Positions 1 to 5,051 of a DNA stretch of 7,238 bases are shown piece after piece. Each line of letters opens with the position of its first letter. Within the stretch, counting starts at the first letter, position 1. The notes under the pieces were generated by a model. That model did not search any database, had not been told where the DNA came from, and saw only the letters and a program-made list of their open reading frames with translations. Location of the stretch: assembly GCA_963659365.1 (NCBI GenBank), contig CAVKTI010000081.1, forward strand, positions 1 through 7,238, given 5' to 3'. The DNA is from W0P28-013 sp963659365 (lineage in GTDB: Bacteria; Bacteroidota; Bacteroidia; Bacteroidales; Paludibacteraceae). The translations under genes and the position numbers were made by a program.

Positions 1-291
1 AAATGCGTGCGCTCCAAGGTCTTACCAAAAGTTGCATTTCTTAATTGAACTTGCGACCTTCGTCCGCAGAAACAAACCCCAAGATTTTTGTTGTTTTCAT
101 AGTGTCAAATTTTAATCTCACGGCAAAAATAACGCCTTTGGGGTGTTCAAAGCCTATTTTTTGCAACGAATGTATGAAATACCCATTTTATTGTATGAAA
201 TGTGTGCGCACAGGCCATTTTGTACAAGGAGAATTTTCTAACCCCTACCTCTATCTGCTGCCGCAGCAAGTGGAGAGAATTGAGCTAAAAT
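1..291. other. Intergenic stretch with no recognised gene
   Basis: Nothing here can be supported as a gene. A frame starting at a TTG (45-293, 82 codons) stays open, but its product has no recognisable domain, it has no upstream promoter matching the Bacteroidota pattern, and its base composition and codons (TTT, ATT, AAT, TTA-rich) differ from the GC-richer genes of the window. The segment is AT-rich and may be the flank of a gene lying before the window. No strong hairpin or terminator was seen. Confidence 0.5.
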
Positions 292-378
292 AATTGACAA
301 TTGATAATGAAAGTAGCAAGTAGCAAGAAGCAAGTAGCAAGACGAGATTTTGAGAATATAGAGCATAGAACATAGACG
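292..378. repeat. Degenerate heptanucleotide tandem arrays (copy A)
   Basis: Three consecutive short arrays all keep a 7-bp period. AATTGAC and AATTGAT lie at 292-305. AAGTAGC, AAGTAGC, AAGAAGC and AAGTAGC lie at 311-338. ATAGAGC, ATAGAAC and ATAGACG lie at 358-378. The segment 331-383 matches 4779-4831 downstream of yidC with only a handful of differences. The AATTGAC module lies 5' of the match here but 3' of it in the other copy. The arrangement resembles the short tandemly repeated repetitive sequences known from cyanobacteria and some Bacteroidota. No function is assigned. Confidence 0.75.
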
Positions 379-400
379 AAATTAGTGTGAAAGTGCGAAA

Positions 401-431
401 GTAGGGACGCGGCATGCCACGCCTTTTTTTT
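401..431. repeat. Half-palindrome remnant with T tract
   Basis: The sequence GTAGGGACGCGGCATGCC (401-418) contains the 8-bp palindrome GGCATGCC at 411-418. The right half is not the expected mirror of the left half: ACGCC follows, then eight T residues (424-431). It looks like one arm of a dispersed palindromic repeat whose other arm was lost. The T tract invites a terminator reading, but the available stem is only about 3 bp, so that is weak. Confidence 0.35.
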
Positions 432-456
432 GTTGATTTGCAGATTTGGTTATTTG

Positions 457-580
457 AACCCCACCCGAAAAACGAGTTCTCGTTTTTCTCGTCCCCTTGC
501 AAAGGGGACAGGTACGCGTCCAAGTTGGTTCAGTCCTCTCCCCTTTTCAAGGGGAGTACCTGCGGAGCAGGGGAGGGGTT
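457..580. repeat. 124-bp palindromic repeat unit with inverted ends
   Basis: The ends AACCCCACCC (457-466) and GGGAGGGGTT (571-580) are inverted repeats matching at 9 of 10 positions. Inside are four further perfect inverted repeats: GAAAAACGAG/CTCGTTTTTC (467-476 with 479-488), GTCCCCTT/AAGGGGAC (491-498 with 502-509), CTCCCCTT/AAGGGGAG (538-545 with 549-556), and CCTGC/GCAGG (559-563 with 567-571). There is no coding signal; open frames across it are by-products. The shape is that of a small dispersed REP-like or MITE-like intergenic element. Only one copy lies in this window, so mobility is inferred. Confidence 0.7.
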
Positions 581-641
581 TTGCTTTAATTAAGAATTTT
601 GAATTCAGAATCTCAGATTCGGCGGCATTTTGGAACGCGAA

Positions 642-774
642 CGGCATTTGGGCGGCGAGTGTCAAAAATCAGGTTTTGTGTTTCGAAAAAGCGGAATTAC
701 TGTTTGAGCGAAAGCGAGTTTAATTCCGCCGAAACCAAAACCGCCAATTTTTGGCAACGCTCGCGCCCCTGCCG
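642..774. repeat. 133-nt long imperfect palindrome (hairpin element)
   Basis: Both arms pair almost continuously towards a 21-nt loop (700-720). From outside in the paired blocks are 642-646 with 770-774 (CGGCA/TGCCG), 650-653 with 765-768 (GGGC/GCCC), 655-659 with 760-764 (GCGAG/CTCGC), 663-669 with 747-753 (CAAAAAT/ATTTTTG), 672-678 with 736-742 (GGTTTTG/CAAAACC), 681-685 with 730-734 (TTTCG/CGAAA), and 691-699 with 721-729 (GCGGAATTA/TAATTCCGC). That is about 42 pairs, with small bulges between blocks. The loop contains a GC-GAAA-GC mini-hairpin at 708-715. It ends 18 bp before the first possible start codon of the following truncated gene. It could be a MITE-like element or a structured transcript. 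Confidence 0.65.
675..706 (+). promoter_or_regulatory. Weak candidate promoter inside the palindrome
   Basis: TTTG at 675-678 is followed after 19 bp by TACTGTTTG (698-706). This resembles the Bacteroidota -33 TTTG and -7 TAnnTTTG pair, but has three bases instead of two between TA and TTTG. If active, it would start transcription a few bases downstream, inside the hairpin loop, and read into the surface-protein and lipoprotein genes. It is the best candidate seen for that pair, yet it departs from consensus. Confidence 0.25.
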
Positions 775-791
775 CGACTTTTCTTTAATTC

Positions 792-1814
792 TTGATTTTG
801 CTCACGCTCGGCAAAGCCGTTGCTACAAGTTATGGCTACGACGATTTCACGGGATTGTACGAGATTCAAACCGCTTTCTATCAGCACGACGAGGCCACTC
901 TGCCTTATCTCACATTCGACCTGTATGCCGCTGCTAATCAATCGCTTGTGGGCAACTTTACAGTGGAAGATAACACGCTCTACACTGGTTTGGGAACTTC
1001 GTGGGTTACGCTCGAAACAGGCGATGAGTTCATCTCCGATGGCGAAATCAACATCGAACTGATTGAAAAACACGAACTTACCGCCACCTATAAAGTTTCG
1101 GGCTATGTAGCGATTGCCAACTTTACGACCGACACCTGCCGTTTTAGCGGCACTATCGAGGCTGCCGCCTACAACAGCGACGGCGACCAAGTAGAACTCG
1201 AGCGCAAAGCGAAAACCTACGATGTAACACTCACAAAAGGCATTGGCACAACTTATGGTTACGACGAGTTCACAGGACTGTACGAATTGTACTTTTCGTT
1301 CTATCAGGGCAACGACATAAAACTGACGCCAAACTTCACATTTACGCTCTACGCCGAAAAAGAGAACTCGCTCGTTGGCGACTATTCGGTAGCCGATGGA
1401 ACGCTCTTTTCGTTCTATGGCACATCGTACATCACCTTCGATTCGGGCGATGAAAATGTGGACGATGGCGCAATCAGCATCACGCTGAAAGAGAAAAAGG
1501 GTCTTGCTGCCATCTACGACATTTCGGGGCGCGTTGTGGCCAACAATGGCGACACCTGCAACCTGAGCGGCACTATCGAGGCAACCGCCTACAACAGCGA
1601 CGACGAACAGATAGAATTGGAACCAACCACTGCACTGCGTCGTATCAACAACGATGCCAGTGTTTGGGCAAACGCTGGGCGCATCTATGCCGATGGCGAA
1701 CTGAAAATCTACGATCTGCTCGGCCGCGATGTTACAACCCAAAACGGTGCGCTCGATGGCATTTATGTGGTAAAATCCGACAAGGGCGTTACAACTGTGG
1801 TTGTGCGCAAGTGA
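792..1814 (+). CDS. 5'-truncated two-repeat surface-type protein with T9SS-like C-terminal domain
   Basis: The 340-residue product holds two copies of a roughly 130-residue, beta-rich module (residues 8-137 and 149-277). Both carry a Y-G-Y-D-[DE]-F-T-G-L-Y-E motif near their start and a D-T-C-x-[FL]-S-G-T-I-E-A motif near their end. The last 50 or so residues (289-340), with K-I-Y-D-L-L-G-R and G-I-Y-V-V-K then a V-V-V-R-K end, resemble the C-terminal sorting domain of type IX secretion substrates. The only start available is a TTG at 792 after an in-frame TAA at 786-788. The frame contains no ATG and no signal peptide, so the original 5' end is probably missing. The repeat element at 642-774 lies just upstream. 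The next gene follows after 15 bp, suggesting co-transcription. The module's function is unknown. It may be a decayed gene, though the remaining frame is intact. Confidence 0.7.
   Translation: MILLTLGKAVATSYGYDDFTGLYEIQTAFYQHDEATLPYLTFDLYAAANQSLVGNFTVEDNTLYTGLGTSWVTLETGDEFISDGEINIELIEKHELTATYKVSGYVAIANFTTDTCRFSGTIEAAAYNSDGDQVELERKAKTYDVTLTKGIGTTYGYDEFTGLYELYFSFYQGNDIKLTPNFTFTLYAEKENSLVGDYSVADGTLFSFYGTSYITFDSGDENVDDGAISITLKEKKGLAAIYDISGRVVANNGDTCNLSGTIEATAYNSDDEQIELEPTTALRRINNDASVWANAGRIYADGELKIYDLLGRDVTTQNGALDGIYVVKSDKGVTTVVVRK
813..1622 (+). repeat. Two tandem protein-coding repeat modules, 423-bp period
   Basis: Bases 813-1202 and 1236-1622 encode homologous modules offset by exactly 141 codons. 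Similarity is clear in DNA as well as protein at the start (AAAGCCGTTGCT against AAAGGCATTGGC, then TAYGAYGA) and at the end (AGCGGCACTATCGAGGC in both). Module 1 is slightly longer in the middle. The homology begins almost at the apparent truncation point, so the lost part may have been a signal peptide, more modules, or both. Confidence 0.8.
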
Positions 1815-1829
1815 TAAGAATTTGCAAAA

Positions 1830-2720
1830 ATGAACAGAGTCATTTATAGTCTGGCAGCCGCCGTGCTGGCGATTGGTTTGTCGGCGTGCGACACCAAAAG
1901 CGATCCGCAGAACAGCGCCAACGATAGCGAATTTCGGTTCGAGACAATTAGCGTGAGCGAAAACGCCATCTCGGTGAAAATCGCCCCGCGCGATACCGCC
2001 AAGACCTACATCAGCATGTATGCCACCAAAGAGAATTACGACATCATGTTCGACTCGCTTGGCAGCGAAAGTGCCGTGATAGCCGACGATATCGCATACC
2101 TCAAGGAGAACATCACTTTTTATCGTGAGGCACTGGGCTACGATGTTACGCTGGCCGACTTTTTGTCGATGGGTGCCGATACGCTCAACATCAAGAACAT
2201 AGAGCCAGCCACCGAATATGTTGTGTGGGTCTATTATCTCGACACGCTCTACAACAACAGCGGCAAACTCTATACCTGCACGCTGAAAAGTGCCGATATT
2301 GCCGCCAGTTCGGCCAAGTTCGACATTGTTTCGGAGGGCGATTCGCTGTTTCACCTCACTGTAAGCGATACCACGCAAGGCTGGGTGTCGATGTCGGAGT
2401 TGAAAAGCACTGTCGATGAGGCGGGCGGCGCAAAAGCCTACCTGCAAGCGATATTGGACAATGCCAAAGCCGCCGATCTGCTCGATTGGGTAACATTCCA
2501 CGGCAACTACGACTTTACGCTTGCCGAACTCAATTTGGGCGAGGCGGGCACCTACCAACTGATGGTAGCGCCTGTGTCGATATCGGGCAAGATAAATGGC
2601 GATGTGGTGATCTACGAATTTGACTACGCAGGCAGCAGCGATGCCGCCGAAAGCGTAGTTGCCAAAGCCCACGAAAAGAGAACGGCATTGGTAGATTTGC
2701 ACTGCAAAATGCGGAAGTAA
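1830..2720 (+). CDS. Lipoprotein with two fibronectin-III-like modules, function unknown
   Basis: The product has 296 residues. It begins with a hydrophobic signal peptide ending in the lipobox L-S-A-C, so Cys20 should be lipidated and the protein anchored in the envelope, probably the outer membrane. A Ser/Asn/Asp-rich linker (21-33) follows. Two related beta-rich modules occupy about 35-152 and 164-266. Each opens with a strand pair (F-E-T-I-S-V-S, F-D-I-V-S-E-G), carries a helical insert, then Y-D-[VF]-T-L-A-[DE] and a closing strand. The phrase I-E-P-A-T-E-Y-V-V-W-V-Y is typical of FN3-like modules in Bacteroidota lipoproteins. No catalytic motif is seen. The ATG at 1830 gives the complete signal peptide and lies 15 bp after the preceding stop, so the two genes probably share a transcript that ends at 2743-2778. 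Binding or adhesion is only a guess. Confidence 0.85.
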   Translation: MNRVIYSLAAAVLAIGLSACDTKSDPQNSANDSEFRFETISVSENAISVKIAPRDTAKTYISMYATKENYDIMFDSLGSESAVIADDIAYLKENITFYREALGYDVTLADFLSMGADTLNIKNIEPATEYVVWVYYLDTLYNNSGKLYTCTLKSADIAASSAKFDIVSEGDSLFHLTVSDTTQGWVSMSELKSTVDEAGGAKAYLQAILDNAKAADLLDWVTFHGNYDFTLAELNLGEAGTYQLMVAPVSISGKINGDVVIYEFDYAGSSDAAESVVAKAHEKRTALVDLHCKMRK

Positions 2721-2742
2721 GAACTTTTCCGTTACTGATAAG

Positions 2743-2778
2743 AACGGCTGGGAGAGTAATCTTCGAGCCGTTTTTTTT
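2743..2778 (+). terminator. Rho-independent terminator after the lipoprotein gene
   Basis: AACGGCT (2743-2749) pairs with AGCCGTT (2766-2772). After one mismatch, five inner pairs (2751-2755 with 2760-2764, one of them G-U) close a GTAA tetraloop of GNRA type at 2756-2759. Eight T residues (2771-2778) follow the stem. It lies 23 bp after the stop of the lipoprotein gene and just before the yidC promoter, so it separates two transcription units. Confidence 0.9.
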
Positions 2779-2805
2779 GCGCCGAAATCTGCGCCGCCAA
2801 CTAAA

Positions 2806-2837
2806 TTTGGCAAATTCGCCCGAAAAGTGTAACTTTG
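2806..2837 (+). promoter_or_regulatory. Bacteroidota sigma-ABfr-type promoter of yidC
   Basis: TTTG at 2806-2809 (-33 element) and TAACTTTG at 2830-2837 (exact TAnnTTTG, -7 element) are separated by 20 bp, the spacing known for Bacteroides promoters. Transcription should start a few bases after 2837, giving a leader of about 40 nt before the ATG at 2883. The leader is AT-rich and has no Shine-Dalgarno sequence, as is usual in this phylum. Confidence 0.85.
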
Positions 2838-2882
2838 CAATTCAATTTTTGGACAGATTTTTTTGCAGAAAAACAGACTTTT

Positions 2883-4757
2883 ATGGACAAAAACACCGTC
2901 ATCGGGTTCGTGCTTATCGGCCTGATACTCATAGGTTACAGTTGGTACATTCGCCCAAGCGCCGAAGAACAGGCTGCCGCACAACACCGCCGCGACTCTA
3001 TCGCTGCGGTGCGCGAAGCCGAACGCCTTGCCGCCATGCTCGAAGCCGAATTGCAGCAAGAAGAGGCCGCCAAAACCACCGCCACCACGCGCGACAACAC
3101 GGCCGTTTATGGCGATTTTGCCGCTGCCGCCGAAGGCACAGAACAGTTTACCACGCTCGAAAACAGCCAGTTGCAACTCACCATCAGCAACAAAGGCGGA
3201 CGCATCAGCGCAGCGCGGCTCAAAAACTATGTAACCACCGATTCGCTGCCGCTCTACCTGTTCGAGGGCGACGAGAGTCAATTTGGATTCACGCTGCTGA
3301 CCAGCAACCACCGCGTTATCAGCACGCAAGACCTCTATTTTGCGCCCATTGTGGTCGATTCGCAGACCGTGGTGATGCGCCTTGCCGTGAACGACGAGAG
3401 TTACATCGACTTCCGCTACACGCTTGCGCCCGACGACTATATGCTGCATTTCGACATTGCAGCGCACAACATGGCCCCCTACCTCAATCCGCAGATGAAC
3501 ACGATAGAGATGCGGTGGGAACAGGATATTCGCCAACAAGAGCGCAGCCGCAAATTCGAGAGCCGCTACACCACACTCAACTACCGCTACGCTGGCGACG
3601 ACATGGAGCAGTTGAGCGAATCGAAAGACGACATCGAAAAGACCTCGGGGCGCGTGCAGTGGATTGCCTTCAAAGACCAATTTTTCAGCACCATACTCAT
3701 TGCCGACGAGTCGTTTCTGTCGCCCACGCTGCAAAGCAGCATCATCGACAAACGGCCGGGCTACCTGAAGCACTACAAAGCCGAAACATCGGTGGCATTC
3801 GACCCGAAAGGCGACGAGCCGACGCGTTTCCGCCTGTTTATGGGACCGAATCAGTACAAAATTTTGCGCAGTTACGACAATAACATCGACAACAGCGACG
3901 ACCGTCTGCGCCTCGAAAAAATCATTCCGCTCGGCTGGGCGATATTCCGCTGGGTGAGCGAGTGGTTCGTCATTCCGCTGTTCAACTTCCTGAATCGCTA
4001 CATTGCCAATTTCGGTATCATCATCTTGCTGATGACCATTGTGGTGAAATTGGTGCTGCTGCCGTTCACCTACAAATCGTATATGTCGACCGCCAAAATG
4101 CGCGTGTTGAAGCCGCAGATCGACGAAATCACCGCCAAATATCCGCCCGAAAAGGCGATGGAACGCCAGCAAGCCACCATGGCGTTGTACCGCAAAGTGG
4201 GCGTTAGTCCTATGAGTGGCTGCCTGCCAATGCTGCTGCAAATGCCGATACTGTTTGCCATGTTCGCCTTTTTCCCCACGGCCATCGAACTGCGGCAACA
4301 GAGTTTTCTTTGGGCGCACGACCTGTCGAGTTACGATGCCATCGTTAGTTGGAACGCCTACATTCCCATCATCACGCCCTATTTTGGCAACCATATCAGT
4401 CTGTTTTGCTTGCTGATGACCATCACCAACATCATCTATACCAAGATAAACATGTCGACCCAAGCAGGTATGGGCGACCAGATGAAAGTGATGAAATGGA
4501 TGATGTACCTGATGCCGCTTATGTTCCTCTTCATTTTCAACGATTACGCATCGGGATTGAGTTACTACTACTTCATTTCGCTGCTCTTCACCATTGTGCA
4601 AACCTACATTTTCCGCCTCTGCATCGACGAGAAAAAACTGTTGGCCAAACTCGAAGCCAAGAAAGCCAAACCCGCCAAAAAATCGGGCTTCCTCGCTCGC
4701 CTCGAAGCCGCCCAACGCGAACAGATGAAAGCCATGCAGCAACAACGAAAACGCTGA
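2883..4757 (+). CDS. yidC: Membrane protein insertase YidC
   Basis: YidC inserts and folds inner-membrane proteins, alone or with SecYEG. The 624-residue product has an N-terminal membrane anchor (4-23), an Ala/Glu-rich helical linker (about 26-66), a large periplasmic beta domain (about 85-330), and the conserved insertase core (about 355-580). Hallmarks of the core include A-K-M-R-V-L-K-P near 404-411, the cytoplasmic helical hairpin with Y-R-K-V-G-V-S-P-M-S-G-C-L-P-M-L-L-Q-M-P (436-455), and the F-N-D-Y-A-S-G-L-S-Y-Y-Y segment (552-563). Lys389 aligns with the functionally important Arg366 of E. coli YidC, as a conservative change. A Lys/Arg-rich tail (584-624) is expected to touch the ribosome. 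The ATG at 2883 is chosen over the in-frame TTG at 2835 because that TTG lies inside the -7 promoter element. In several Bacteroidota yidC follows pyrG; here a terminated lipoprotein gene precedes it instead. Confidence 0.97.
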   Translation: MDKNTVIGFVLIGLILIGYSWYIRPSAEEQAAAQHRRDSIAAVREAERLAAMLEAELQQEEAAKTTATTRDNTAVYGDFAAAAEGTEQFTTLENSQLQLTISNKGGRISAARLKNYVTTDSLPLYLFEGDESQFGFTLLTSNHRVISTQDLYFAPIVVDSQTVVMRLAVNDESYIDFRYTLAPDDYMLHFDIAAHNMAPYLNPQMNTIEMRWEQDIRQQERSRKFESRYTTLNYRYAGDDMEQLSESKDDIEKTSGRVQWIAFKDQFFSTILIADESFLSPTLQSSIIDKRPGYLKHYKAETSVAFDPKGDEPTRFRLFMGPNQYKILRSYDNNIDNSDDRLRLEKIIPLGWAIFRWVSEWFVIPLFNFLNRYIANFGIIILLMTIVVKLVLLPFTYKSYMSTAKMRVLKPQIDEITAKYPPEKAMERQQATMALYRKVGVSPMSGCLPMLLQMPILFAMFAFFPTAIELRQQSFLWAHDLSSYDAIVSWNAYIPIITPYFGNHISLFCLLMTITNIIYTKINMSTQAGMGDQMKVMKWMMYLMPLMFLFIFNDYASGLSYYYFISLLFTIVQTYIFRLCIDEKKLLAKLEAKKAKPAKKSGFLARLEAAQREQMKAMQQQRKR

Positions 4758-4772
4758 ATGACAATTAGTCGC

Positions 4773-5040
4773 AAGATACAAGTAGCAAGAAGAGATTTTG
4801 AGAAGATAGAACATAGAGCATAGATGCAAATAATTGACAATGGATAATTGATAATTGACAATGAAAGGTTAGAGGTTAGCGTTTATAGGTTATAGACTAA
4901 GACTTTGACTAAGACAAAGACCAAAACCAAGACTAAAACAACCTGAAACTTGAAACCTGAAACATAGAAACAGCGCGAAGCGCGAGAAACTTAGAAACCC
5001 ATGCGCAGCGCAATCTGAAATCTGAAATTTGAAATTTGAA
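4773..5040. repeat. Gap between yidC and dcp tiled with 6-7-bp tandem arrays (copy B)
   Basis: Almost the whole gap is made of short degenerate arrays. In order: AAGATAC, AAGTAGC, AAGAAGA (4773-4793); ATAGAAC, ATAGAGC, ATAGATG (4806-4826); AATTGAC, AATGGAT, AATTGAT, AATTGAC (4832-4859); AGGTTAG twice, CGTTTAT, AGGTTAT (4866-4893); eight hexamers of AGACTA type (4894-4941); four units ending in GAAAC (4942-4971); short GC palindromes GCGCGAAGCGC and TGCGCAGCGCA; then ATCTGAA twice and ATTTGAA twice (5013-5040). The array ends 11 bp before the dcp start. No exact TAnnTTTG promoter and no terminator were found here. Confidence 0.8.
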
Positions 5041-5051
5041 ATCATTTCATT

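Noticed and set aside
20..75. A tRNA T-arm-like string on the minus strand (GGTCGCAAGTTCAA)
   Set aside because: The bases flanking the TTCAATT loop do not pair as a 5-bp T stem, and no acceptor, D or anticodon arm can be built around it.
292..378. Heptamer arrays as a CRISPR array
   Set aside because: Units are 7 bp, contiguous and degenerate, with no spacers of 25-40 bp and no cas genes.
401..431. Intrinsic terminator at the GGCATGCC palindrome and T tract
   Set aside because: The palindrome leaves no loop, and the alternative GCG/CGC stem is only 3 bp, so a stable terminator hairpin is not shown.
430..937. Open frames across the repeat region (430-723, 599-937 and 450-665 minus)
   Set aside because: They translate the palindromic repeats, change character at repeat edges, and the frame from 599 overlaps the surface-protein gene in another frame with no domain.
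720..4829. A 1,369-codon open frame on the minus strand
   Set aside because: It lies in direct codon register with three well-supported + strand genes, crosses their terminator and promoter, and encodes low-complexity His/Phe/Val-rich sequence. Avoidance of TTA, CTA and TCA on the + strand explains it.
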